Below are positions 1 to 8,805 of a DNA stretch of 20,240 bases, in pieces. A program made the position numbers and the translations under genes. The stretch comes from Larix sibirica (taxonomy: Eukaryota > Streptophyta > Pinopsida > Pinales > Pinaceae): contig NWUY0300002828.1 of the NCBI GenBank assembly GCA_004151065.3, positions 14,145 to 34,384 on the forward strand. Direction: 5' to 3'. Each line of letters starts with the position of its first letter. The stretch's first letter is position 1. Under the pieces are notes generated by a model, which worked only from the letters and a program-made list of their open reading frames with translations, had not been told where the DNA came from and searched no databases.

Positions 1-1
1 A

Positions 2-154
2 GAAAAAAATGCTGTCAATAACCATACTAGTTCTAGTTCTCAAATGTTGAAGGGAATGATGACTTCAGGCTGCCTTATGGGTGATGGTAACAAGTGCCTG
101 GAAGAAAGAATGATGGGAGGAATGTCTCCTGATTACATGGTTCACAACACTTAA
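2..154 (+). CDS. 3' end of an unrecognised reading frame, cut by the window start
   Basis: A frame is open from base 2 to a TAA at 152-154, giving 50 residues. It reads EKNAVNNHTSSSQ, then a methionine- and glycine-rich stretch with MLKGMMTSG and ERMMGGMSPDYMVHNT. Fifty codons without a stop in AT-rich sequence is somewhat unusual but not decisive. No splice acceptor or catalytic motif is visible and I do not recognise the family. It ends eight bases before the ambiguous base at 162, so it may sit on its own contig. It could be the last exon of a gene or of a transposon gene, or chance. Confidence 0.3.
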   Translation, partial: EKNAVNNHTSSSSQMLKGMMTSGCLMGDGNKCLEERMMGGMSPDYMVHNT

Positions 155-161
155 GTGCAAC

Positions 162-162
162 N
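162..162. other. Ambiguous base N, possible contig join
   Basis: A single N separates a forward open frame on its left from minus-strand retroelement remnants on its right. Unlike the other two Ns (7357 and 12864), I see no duplicated sequence across it. It may be a base-call ambiguity or a join with no overlap. Confidence 0.4.
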
Positions 163-271
163 TCAATGGGATTGACTTGTCTTCTTGGCATTTCTTCTTT
201 ACTAGAAAAGTTGTCAATGAGCCTTGTTGATGTTATTATTCTCCTCACATGCATGTCTATTCATATAGAGC

Positions 272-364
272 TCTAATGTTGAGTAGACCCACCGAAAAGC
301 CCCTCATCACAAGAGGTCTCTTGAGTCTACATCTTCAACATTAGAATAGACTTGTAGACAAGTC
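272..364. repeat. Cluster of nested inverted repeats
   Basis: Three inverted repeats lie within 93 bp. The outer one pairs 272-288 (TCTAATGTTGAGTAGAC) with 325-345, leaving a 4-nt bulge on the right arm. Inside its loop, 310-323 is CAAGAG-GT-CTCTTG, a perfect 6-bp stem. Just downstream, 349-364 is GACTTGT-AG-ACAAGTC, a perfect 7-bp stem. The pairing is seen directly; its meaning is unknown. It lies in the decayed minus-strand retroelement, next to the hairpins at 441-564. Confidence 0.6.
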
Positions 365-440
365 AAACCTACTCATATATAAAATAGATCACTCCTTCCT
401 GGAGTAGACAATGTGAGAGCACCTCAAGCCTTTCATCCCT

Positions 441-564
441 AGCCAAATCAGCATGGCTAATACTGGGAGAAAGACTATGCCTAGGCCATGCACCACTAGC
501 CAAATCAGCATGGCCCTCTGAGTGAATGTATCATTCCCCCTTGGTCAAATCAGCATGACCAATC
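441..564. repeat. Three short hairpins sharing an invariant loop
   Basis: The 10-nt word AAATCAGCAT occurs three times. It is flanked by TAGCC/GGCTA (440-459), by AGCC/GGCC (498-515, imperfect) and by TTGGTC/GACCAA (541-562). The first and third stems are perfect although two base pairs differ between them. On the minus strand the copies encode HADLA, HADLA and HADLT, so they could instead be a short repeated peptide motif in the linker after the retroelement protease. Apart from this and the repeats before it, 163-544 shows nothing I can assign. Confidence 0.5.
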
Positions 565-901
565 TAGGAGAATGTTGCCAGATGCTGCTAACTGGAGAAA
601 CATCAACATGTAGTAGTAGGAAAAACCTTCGGTATTCTATATGGTTGGTCTCCAAGGGTGATGAAAACATTATGGGGCCTGCACTGATAAATAGCCTATC
701 ATTTCCATGGGTAGGGTGGTCAAGCAAAACTTCATTGACTTTGAGAGGGGCCAAATCACAAATTACTGTCTTGGAAAAGTTTGATAAAATATGACAGGAG
801 TTGTTGTTGAGTAATACATATCTTTCGATCTTTATTTGTCCAATTGATTGTCTTGGTCTTGGGGTTAAGTGGAGGTTTAGGCATCGTGGTGTGTATCTCA
901 T
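545..901 (-). pseudogene. Retroelement protease-region remnant (Ty3/gypsy-like)
   Basis: A 118-residue minus-strand frame contains VICDLAPLKVNEVLLDHP followed by THGNDRLF and, later, PLETNHIEYRR. The spacing and the D-x-APL-x-V-x-x-V-L-L pattern resemble the stretch after the catalytic loop of plant gypsy-type aspartic proteases, where a D-V-x-P-L-x-(hydrophobic) strand precedes the conserved G-x-P-(W/Y). Here the glycine is replaced (LLDHP) and no intact D-(S/T)-G active site is visible, so the enzyme is dead. The frame lies downstream of gag-like sequence on the same strand and of the primer-binding site at 1895-1907, which is the expected gag-pro order. This is a family-level resemblance from reading the sequence, not from a search. 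Confidence 0.5.
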
Positions 902-1786
902 TGTTCAAGGCTTGTTGAGTGCAACATTCCTCCCTTTAGTGCCAATTACTTCTATGGATATCACACCATTGTCCTTTTTCTTTGTCTTTGGTTGATGATT
1001 TGGTATGTCAAACATCCTTTCCCTTATCCTCCTTTAGCCATGGCATGTTTTGGGGACTAAACTCTTTCTTACTCTTATGGGAACTTATCCTCAATTTTGA
1101 CTGCATACTTATAGGCTTCTTCTGGGGATGATATGTCCCAGAACCCCATCTTAGTCTAGATACTTGTGTAGACTGTTGTGGTATTTGAGGACTCTATGTC
1201 TCTTAGTGTCCTTGATACTTGTTTTGCAGACTACATATGGGAGGCTTTGGTGTAATCCAGCAAGGGTTGTTCTCAACCCTAGGGGATTTGTAACACTTTG
1301 TTGTATTAGTCTTCAAAAGTTGTCCATGGGGAAATATTCTTCTTTAAAGGCATCCACAAAGTCTCCCCAAGTAGGGTGTGTCTTCAAACATCAAAGTTCA
1401 AACAGAGAACTGTTGTTCTCTTCTTCTTCTTCGATGGCTTACTAAAAATGGTCATCCCACTAATGTTTGACATGGGGCCTTCTTTCAAGAGAGAAAATAT
1501 ATGTTTCTTCTTATTAGAGAAATTATTAATAGATAAGGTACCCTTTTAACAGATTAAGTAATTTTTGTAAGGTGTTTCAATCCATTTTTCCTTCAAAATG
1601 AAGGATGTCAAAATTTACTTGTAACTTAAACGGCAGGTGTCCTTCAAAGGATTGGTTTGATGGAGAAGTGGAACCCATGATGGTTGAGAATCGTAGAATT
1701 TGAGCAAACTAGTTAAGCATCTCATCCCTCTACTTGTTGAGGATTTCTTCGTTTAACAATTTGATGGGATCTCCTACTTCTGACAT
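902..1786 (-). pseudogene. Retroelement gag remnant, multiply interrupted
   Basis: Minus-strand translation from an ATG at 1784-1786 (MSEVGDPIKLLNEEI) carries several in-frame stops. It still holds a gag-like strand near 1590-1645 (PFKLQVNFDILHFEGKMD) and a segment near 1320-1380 (WGDFVDAFKEEYFPMDNF). These resemble the 'D-I-x-x-F-(D/E)-G-K-x-D' and 'W-x-x-F-x-x-x-F-x-x-x-(F/Y)' signatures of plant gypsy gag capsids. The start lies about 110 bp downstream of the primer-binding site, a normal leader length. Stops and frame changes make it non-functional. Forward frames over this stretch appear to be shadows. Confidence 0.5.
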
Positions 1787-1894
1787 CTAAGACCATTTGG
1801 AATGGCAAGGAAGATAGTCATATGGGTTGTGTGGTTGTAGACCAAGCTTCCTGTATCTCAACATTGTGAGAGGGGGCATGTGCCGGGAGCAGAA

Positions 1895-1907
1895 GGCTTT
1901 GATACCA
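1895..1907 (-). other. LTR-retrotransposon primer-binding site (initiator tRNA-Met type)
   Basis: On the minus strand this reads TGGTATCAAAGCC. It matches the usual plant primer-binding site complementary to the 3' end of initiator tRNA-Met (TGGTATCAGAGC) except for one base. One base separates it from a minus-strand CA (1909-1910), the expected last two bases of a 5' LTR. The gag-like sequence begins on the proper side. Orientation and spacing agree, so this is the best anchor for the element. Confidence 0.65.
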
Positions 1908-1908
1908 C

Positions 1909-4900
1909 TGATCTGGATTGAAGTATGAATCTGGTGGATACACTAAACTACAAAAATTAATGTGTATAACAACGACTAAAATAAATAGACACAATTGCAG
2001 ACATAAACACACAAAATTGCAATCAAATGCATTTTTTATCCATTGTTGGCTGTTACATGGTGGTAACAATCTCTAGAAGGATATGCATGCTATGCTCATG
2101 TGCAAAACCTTGTTACAAGAGGTGAGGATATCTCTGTTTTTATTACTATGAGAAGAAGAAAATGAAGAGATAATGTAGATTGAAGGCCAAGAGTCATGAA
2201 AGCTGAGGTGGAAAACTGATGGTCAACTTCCTGACACTAATTCTTGTGTATGCATTCAGAATCAAGTCTCCAAAGCTCATCAAAAAGCTCTTGACGAGAA
2301 GAAAAACATCAAGGGGTCCAAACTCTATTATATTTGTGTCGGGCTAAATTGTGTGTTAAACAATTGACATTAAATTATCGACCGGGAGTTCGTAAACTTA
2401 GAGATGCAAGCACAGGAAATGCAGGATCCTAATGACTAATGTCGGCGAGCACACTTAAAAATGCAATGAATGAAAGCAAAACAGAAATTGACAAGCTCAA
2501 ATGAAATCAAATGAAAATCAACACCATAGGATGCAGCTTAACATTGGATTGCAAGACCACATCTGTCGAGTTAGATCCCGACCTTCAATGACCTATTCTT
2601 GTAGTAGTTGGCTAAGCTATGGAAAACCAAATCAAAGCAAAGTAATGCAAACTACGAGAAATAAATACTAAGGATTCATGCATTGGGACACAAGAAGAAC
2701 TAAGTGCTATAAAGGCTAAATATCACAATCTTTCATGTATGCATGTTCTTTGTGATTAATCGTGAGTAGCTAACTTAAGTTTCCTGTTCATCAATGGATT
2801 CCAGTAGTGATAGACAAAGCTATGGGAAACTAAATCAAAATAGTTAAAGGACAATTAAAACAATCTAAACATAGTGCAGAACCCTATGTTTAATGACAAG
2901 GGAGTTCTACTCTATCCCCATGGATGTAGTACAAAGCAATCAAATTTCTAATGATGTTGTTTAAATCTGGTTTTTAATATAACATCGAATCGGTTGTTAT
3001 TGCTAATCACTCATCTATGAACATGTTCTACTTGTTGCAAATTACTGAAAAATAAAATTACATGAAGTCTAGTAACTTAACCTTTTAGATTTGATTTCAT
3101 CTAGAGTTCTGAGTACAAGATCTTTTATTAAAAGGTACAGTATTATTGTATTTCGAGAAATGATTAATCTAATGTAAAGACGTTCTAATTACTGAAACAT
3201 TCTGATTATTAAAACACCATGTGCATAAATTGAAGATAAAACTGAGATGAACTAAACTACAACACCTCTATTTACAAAACCTATCAACTATGAAATAAAC
3301 TAATTGTGCTGATTACAGTGTGTGATCAAACTGTAGAAAGTAAATCTAATTGAGAAAAAGAAAACAGAGTACTCTTTCTATTAGCAAGCTTCTATGCTAC
3401 AGGAAATCAAAGCAATCTAAAAATGCAATCAAACTTACAACACAACAAGCTTTTCAAACTTAGCAAATCGATTTTCAAATGTGTACACCAAACACAAGGA
3501 AGACAATGAAAATGCTTGAAGAAAATGGAATGCAATAGATGAAGGTGTTCTGAACTATATACTTATAAATGATAGATACTTGAACAAGTATACAGTGAAC
3601 ATTAAGAAGAATTAATGAAAGAAAGAGGTACTGCTATTTTCTGCATTTCAAGAGATTGTACATATGATCATACTTCATAAAACTAGTCAATCTCTGAGGC
3701 AAGAAATAACAGCAGAATGAAATAGAAGAATGGTATGAAAACAGTTTTGATTCTCCGTGTCTTATATAGTTAACTTAAAAGCAAACATCTAAACAGAGAA
3801 TTGATGATAGGATGAACAATGGCGAACTATCTTCTACAGTCAATCTCTTTATATATGATCTGGATCTAGATTGAGCGCAATTGACTGATAGAGGATATGT
3901 TTTTATTAATGGAATGGTTGCCAATGAATATGGGATCGATTATAAATGTGAACTGAAGAATACTAATCCAAAATCGATGAATTAAAGAGGAATATGTGCG
4001 TAGATGAAAGGAATGATTTTGTGCTCGTTTTATATGTGTTATAGTTGCACTATAAACATATGAAAACATTGCTTGCAACTAAACATAGATATATTTCTAT
4101 TCAACTGTCTAAAACCTTTACGACCAGCGCGTAAAAGAATATGAATTGGGTGAGATAGACAACGGCTTAACAGAGAGAAATACTGGTTTGATTAAATCAA
4201 GTTAAGGCGCAATAGTTATGGATATATAATAGAATTGGATCGAAGGTGAACTGGACAGTTTTTGAAGGCAGTTGGGAACTAGGCATAATTGAGAGAATAC
4301 TACTATGCGTATCTATAACAAAGTTTTTGTTTGTAGGGAAGAATTGTAAATTCCATGTGAAGGATTGGAGGGTGACTACAATAAGTGAGCTCTAAAATAG
4401 ATTACACAATAGGTTAATTAATATACATGATTAACCCTCTCAATGGATCAACACAATAGAACAGAAATGGAACGGAACATTTAAATTGCAATTAGAAACA
4501 GTCTAACAGTGAAATGTATGGACAAAGAAATGAGACACTGATGTACACATTCAAAGATATAATCAATCCTAGGCTCAATTAACAAATCTAATTATGCATG
4601 AAAAACCGAATTAAATCATAATCAAACTAGAAAGGAAATAATAATTAACTCGAATACAAGTTGTAAATGAAAACTCAAACAAAATGATGCTAACTTATAA
4701 GCAAATGAAAATGGCAGGGGCATTACTCGGATTGAGGGGCCCTTCCCGACCTGGCCAATGCATCTACAAAGACTAACTCAGATCGAAATAATGCTCAAGA
4801 GACCAGCAAAGAATCAGCTCTTCATTAAAAACTCTGTTTTACAAATTGACAGAAAACAGCTCTTGATTTTTATACAAGGATGAATTCTTTCCTACAAACT

Positions 4901-5350
4901 TCATGATGCCCTTCTCCTACTCTATGAAGCTCTATTTATACATGAAATCAATTGAGGAGTGGATGAAACCGGATTCCCAAAATCAGAATTCAAATTTCTC
5001 AAATTTAGGAAGAATCCCAAAAATCTGGGTTTTATATCATTTTGGGCAGATTCGCCTTGGATATCTACCCCTATCTCCCAAGCCGTAACTGATTTTGGAA
5101 AACCTCCAATGTCTCATTCAATTTTCCATGCTACAAAGAAAACCCATGTCTTGGATTTTTCAAATTCGACCTCATCTGCACGGAAATAAAGGCGGAAGTT
5201 GACTGTTTGAAGACTGCCTGCTAGAATTTAGGAAACCTTTGACCGAGTGTTGGAGGTCAAATGTGTCAGTTGGGTAAGGTATGAGTGACCCAAATCCATA
5301 TTGGAATGTCCAGCAACAAGATCCAAATGCAGAATTCAAACTGGAGGTGT
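1909..5350 (-). mobile_element. Putative 5' LTR and associated sequence of the gypsy-like element (right limit unresolved)
   Basis: The left edge is set by the TG at 1909-1910 next to the primer-binding site. A minus-strand TATA box sits at 4932-4940, followed on that strand by a transcript-like leader. If one LTR spans both, it is at least 3 kb, with an unusually long R/U5. Alternatively, 2340-4700 could be another insertion. That stretch is A-rich on the plus strand, has no open frame of note, and holds one diverged 45-bp repeat pair (about 2600-2640 and 2803-2850, sharing AAGCTATGG). The matching 3' LTR and target-site duplications are outside the window, so the right end cannot be placed. 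Confidence 0.35.
4932..4940 (-). promoter_or_regulatory. TATA box, probable LTR promoter
   Basis: The minus strand reads TATAAATAGAGC, a canonical plant TATA box. About 25-35 bases downstream on that strand comes CATCATGAAGTTTG, a plausible start region. No forward gene fits it. It is consistent with the U3/R part of the minus-strand LTR anchored by the primer-binding site at 1895-1907, though the 3-kb separation is long. Confidence 0.45.
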
Positions 5351-5373
5351 GCAAGTATGTTAACCATGGATTT

Positions 5374-5441
5374 GGTACCGGAACTGGTTCCGGAAGTTGG
5401 TGCTGGAAATGTTGGTACTGGAAGTTGTCTGTTCCGGTACC
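5374..5441. repeat. GGTACCGG/TTCCGG short-period repeat with 11-bp inverted ends
   Basis: Variants of GGTACCGGAACT, GGTTCCGGAAGTT, GGTGCTGGAAATGTT and GGTACTGGAAGTT follow each other with a period of about 12-18 bp. The array begins with GGTACCGGAAC (5374-5384) and ends with its exact reverse complement GTTCCGGTACC (5431-5441), so the whole block can fold. Both strands translate into low-complexity peptides. It lies at the presumed outer end of the LTR region. Confidence 0.55.
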
Positions 5442-5574
5442 AGAAGTAATCTAAGCAATACTGCTACCATAAATTCTTCATGAAAACCATCATTAGTAAA
5501 ACCAAGTATAATAATCTTTAATCTATTAAAAATGAAGGAAAACAATCATGAGTTAACCACTAAAGCATAAAGAG

Positions 5575-5691
5575 ATGTATAATGATGTTTTCACGGGAAC
5601 GCAAGGTAAATGGAGTGATCAGTGGGTGAAAGATGCGACAAATGGTCAAATGGATGACTATGGATTATGGTATGTGGCGAGAAATCAGTAA
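5575..5691 (+). CDS. Possible small coding exon, 38 residues, unrecognised
   Basis: An ATG-to-TAA frame with coding-like composition: MYNDVFTGTQGKWSD, then QWVKDATNGQMDDYG and LWYVARNQ. It has three tryptophans, four tyrosines or phenylalanines and balanced charge, unlike the Lys/Asn/Ile-rich peptides of random AT-rich DNA. A possible acceptor (CACTAAAG) lies about ten bases upstream. No partner exon is identified. From 5692 to 6452 I see nothing further to annotate. It could be a decayed exon or chance. Confidence 0.2.
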   Translation: MYNDVFTGTQGKWSDQWVKDATNGQMDDYGLWYVARNQ

Positions 5692-6452
5692 CCCAAAAAT
5701 TTGTTTCTTTTCCATGCCCCAGTTCCTAGTTATACACTGTTCTTATTGGTTGGTTACAACTTACAGGTGGGGTGGAACATGAATTCTTTCATTTCAAATG
5801 TGGGGCTTATTCTTGTATGTTCAATCAGGTAGTGTCCATTCTCTGTTTATGGTATTTTGTACCATTTAGACATTGGAGAATTGAAACATTGAGATATATG
5901 CACGATTAACTTCTGCTCAAAATATATTTGGTCAGACTCTTGAATCCATGCATGGCATTAAATACCTTTACAAGTCGGATTCCAAACCATATTATTCCAT
6001 CTAATTGGTTGTATTGCTGCCAGGTTGAAGAGAGTTGAAATGTGATTCACATGATTCATCGCATGTGTTAATGTCCATTCAATTGGTTGGTCATTTTTTA
6101 GAAAGGATATTAGTGAAACTGAATTACTATTACGGCAGAATAATTGGAATAAACCAAACCTGGTGAGCAAAAAATAGAAATTGATTTTTTTGTATATTTG
6201 GATGAGGGATGATATGATTGCCTTTTTTCATTAGTACGAGTCCTAGATTAGTGACCTAACAGTGCAGATTATGATGTTCTGGCAGGTACAATGTGTTCCA
6301 AATAGTCTTTATTATTTTTTCAGGTCTGACTTTGATATATTATCTTGCTTTTGTAAGTATCATATATCCAGGCCATGATCCTCCAAATGTACTATTGTGT
6401 TCGACTTTTGTTCGCTTCTATAGTACTAAGTTATTAATCACATTTTGGTTCC

Positions 6453-6836
6453 GCAATAAGATCATGTGATTTTTTTGTCATTTGTTCTCTGTGCAAATTC
6501 AAGTTTGGAAAAACCGGAAAACAATAGGAAGGAATCAGCTTGCCAGTTAAAACATGCAGGTCTTGAGATCTTCTGTAAGAGTGCAGTCGCATGTTATTCT
6601 GGAGGTACACTTACATATCAGAATGTGGTGTTGCTATAATTGGCAATAAGATCATGTGTCTTTTTTCTCGTTTATCTGCTGTGTAAATTCAACGTTGGGA
6701 AAACCAGAAGACAAGAGGAAGGCCTCAGCTTGCTAGTTAAAACATGCTACTCTTTAGATCTCCAGTAATAGGTACGTGTTATTCTGGAGGTACAGTGTAC
6801 ACTTACATGTCAGAATGTGGTGTTGCTATAATTGGC
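6453..6836. repeat. Diverged tandem duplication of about 190 bp
   Basis: Unit 1 (6453-6642) and unit 2 (6643-6836) both open with GCAATAAGATCATGTG and close with GTGGTGTTGCTATAATTGGC. They share AGCTTGC(C/T)AGTTAAAACATGC and TGTTATTCTGGAGGTACA in the same order. Unit 2 has an 8-bp insertion near 6794 and a compensating deletion earlier. Point differences are frequent, so the duplication is old. Neither unit has a sustained reading frame. Confidence 0.85.
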
Positions 6837-7132
6837 ATATATGTCGTTCATTTTGCCGTTTGGGCATCAGCTTTACTTATCGGTATGTGAAGAAATTGTA
6901 ATGGACATTATCTGTGACTGTTGAAGGTTTAATATAATAATTGAGATTCCTTTGGCATGTACCAACAATTTCTTATATATGGTGGTTTTGAATCTTGATG
7001 ATTGGACTTTTCCCTTTCCCCTAATGATTAATTTAGTCAGAGTTTGCATTTCAAGACACTAAGGACTTCTGCGTCACTCTAGTGAGAACATCTGAATCTA
7101 TGTATATATGATCCTTTTGATAAATCATAGAT

Positions 7133-7188
7133 GCAATATTGCTCATTGAAACAGTGAAATATGAGAATGCCAAGTTTGAGTTGTGACC
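7133..7188. repeat. Left copy of a 55-bp repeat flanking the GGGAGCG element
   Basis: This stretch runs from CAATATTGCTCATTG through GAAATATGAGAATGCCAAG to GAGTTGTGACC. It matches 7720-7776 (CAATATGATATTTATC, then GAAATATGAGCATGCCAAG to GAGTTATG) with about one difference in five. Both copies are in the same orientation. They bracket the putative transposon, which appears to have inserted at the boundary of an older tandem pair. Confidence 0.65.
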
Positions 7189-7711
7189 TATGTTGGGAGC
7201 GGAGAGCAAGGAATGGGAGCAGAGCGAAAGCGAAATTTTCAGAAGCTCCCGTTTCGGAAGCATTCCAGGATTGATTTTTATATAGTATATAAAGTATTTT
7301 AATGTATTTTGATGGATTTATATCTAAAAAACATGTAGGATGTTGAATTAGCTATANGGGAGCGTTTTTTATATAATATATATTTTAATATATTTTGATG
7401 CATTTATATCTAAAAAACATGTAGGATGTTGAATTAGCTATAGAAAACATGGATTAAACCATATAACATCAATCATCTAGTAGTTATAACTTATAACATT
7501 GTCATCAAATGATCAACCATAACAACTTTTATAGGAGCTTGGCAAAGAAGGTACCATAACATGTCATCAAATGATCAACCTAGTAAAGGAGAGGTAGGGA
7601 GCACCTCGGGTGTGCATTCCCAAAACTGGGAGCGTTTTGGGAGCGAGTTCCTGAAGGGAGCAAGCTTCAAGAGTGGGAGCGAGAAGGGGGGGGGGCTCCC
7701 CTGCAGCAGAG
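7189..7711. mobile_element. Putative non-autonomous DNA transposon rich in GGGAGCG motifs
   Basis: The segment is flanked by an exact 9-bp direct repeat, GTTGTGACC, at 7180-7188 and 7712-7720. Inside, GGGAGC occurs near the left end (7195), at 7358, 7597, 7628, 7639 and 7675. Its complement GCTCCC occurs at 7244 and 7695, close to the right end. Clustered subterminal motifs with an 8-9 bp target duplication are typical of hAT- or Mutator-like elements, but clear terminal inverted repeats are not visible and no transposase is encoded. The interior is uncertain because an N at 7357 sits at a small duplication. A frame at 7561-7755 runs across the right end and I take it as chance. Confidence 0.4.
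7275..7442. repeat. 86-bp near-duplicate around N at 7357, likely unmerged contig ends
   Basis: Bases 7316-7356 are identical to 7402-7442, a 41-bp match ending in GAATTAGCTATA. The preceding 40 bp are similar but diverged, with a 5-bp length difference. The single N at 7357 lies exactly where the first copy stops. The sequence right after the N begins GGGAGCG, the same motif that opens the block after the N at 12864. A genuine short tandem repeat is the alternative. Confidence 0.6.
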
Positions 7712-7962
7712 GTTGTGACCAATATGATATTTATCATTTAAACAATGAAATATGAGCATGCCAAGTTTGAGTTATGTCAAATGATGTCTTTCAATAATAA
7801 GAGAATTGCGTAAAGACATCATTTGAGCAGATGCAGATTTTAGATGTCTTTCAATTGTCTTATTGATAGGCATGCACAAATGCATTGTTTGTCCTTATTT
7901 CCTATGTCTGGGGTATGTCAGAAGTAAAGATTTATTTGAGTAATTTGAGGGTAAGTGTTAAA

Positions 7963-8062
7963 AGGATGTTGCATGGACTTAATTAAGGCTAGCTTGGGAA
8001 TATGTAATTTTTAGAAAATTTTACTGTACTGTGTGCTCTTTATAGAATTTTTTACTCTACAC
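7963..8062. repeat. 100-bp dispersed repeat, first copy
   Basis: AGGATGTTGCATGGACTTAA, AAGGCTAGC, TTTTTAGAAAATTTTACTGT and CTTTATAGAATTT reappear in order at 9518-9608. That partner is shorter by a 7-bp deletion and carries the perfect palindrome AGCACAGG-AA-CCTGTGCT at 9546-9563, which this copy lacks. The repeat overlaps the acceptor side of the frame at 8046-8218. Both copies recur at +5266. From 7777 to 7962 I see nothing else. Confidence 0.8.
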
Positions 8063-8620
8063 TTGGTTGATGAGCCTGGCGATTTCCTTATTTGCTCATC
8101 AATTTTGCCTCTTTTGTCTCCTGAATCTGAACCTTTTCCCTCATGTCTTTTTGGTCAAATCCATGCATCTTATGACCCTTGGGATGTTATGCATTTATGC
8201 TTGGAATTACATATCTAAATGGATGATTTTGTTAAGAGATGAGAGTAGAATGCATGAATTTATGTGTTTGGATTGTTGACAGTGATGTCCCAGGTTGCAG
8301 ATTTGTTGTACCCCCTTGATATGGCTGAAGCTTTTTGCTGATCAGAAGAGTTGCAGTCAATTTTGTCATCTGACAACATATTGATGAGTTTCTCATTAAC
8401 AAACTGATGTGTTCTGTGTACAAGTTCAGATGATGGATGCGAGAAGTTGCTGCTGAGTTCCACCAAAATGCTAACGAACCCTTCTCTTCTACATTCTGAT
8501 GAGTTGGTGTGATATGCTGAAGAAGTTTAGAGAAAAGACCTTTTTGGATGCATAAGTTTCAAGAACAAGCTAAAGATTTTGCATGAATAACTCTTCCAGA
8601 TTTGTAGCAGTGCACATCTC
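8046..8620 (+). pseudogene. Coding-like but frame-broken sequence upstream of the spliced gene
   Basis: The frame at 8046-8218 is open for 57 codons after a possible acceptor (CTCTTTATAG). It reads LHLVDEPGDFLICSS, then LLSPESEPFPSCLFGQIHAS and YDPWDVMHLCLELHI, which is not the composition expected of random AT-rich DNA. Further on, coding-like pieces appear in changing frames: SQVADLLYPLDMAEAF (8288), QHIDEFLINKLMCSVYKFR (8374), MLKKFREKTFLDA (8514) and FKNKLKILHE (about 8560). In-frame stops separate them. At 8618-8620 CAG precedes GTATAT, a plausible donor. The order and strand agree with the exons from 8806, so this may be their decayed 5' continuation. The stop density from 8285 on is near random, so this is tentative. 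Confidence 0.3.
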
Positions 8621-8805
8621 CAGGTATATTGGCAACTAATTCAGGAAAGGAGATAAGCGGTGAAATTAGTTAGATGTCAGTTATCTTTCCTACAATCAGG
8701 TGACTACCCAAGAACCTTTTAACAGATTGTATAAATCTACATTTTGGGGAACTATTTCGGTTCCTATGAGTTAATACAAAATAGCTTTGATCTCTTTAAT
8801 TACAG

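Noticed and set aside
522-995. Plus-strand frames over the protease-like region
   Set aside because: They are antisense to the minus-strand frame at 545-901, which has the better family resemblance.
1818-2069. 83-residue minus-strand frame
   Set aside because: It runs across the primer-binding site and the presumed LTR edge, so it cannot be one gene product. Its composition is unremarkable.
3866-4078. 70-residue minus-strand frame in the AT-rich LTR region
   Set aside because: Ser/Ile/His-rich with no family signature, and inside sequence with no other sign of coding. Chance is sufficient.
7561-7755. 64-residue plus-strand frame starting at 7561
   Set aside because: It runs over the GGGAGCG block and the ten-G run and gives a Gly/Ser-rich peptide with no family features. 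It is explained by the repeat.
8232-8466. Minus-strand frames of 63-68 residues, and their repeats at 13498-13732
   Set aside because: They are antisense to the coding-like plus-strand pieces, without motifs or splice context. Repetition adds no support because the copies are identical.
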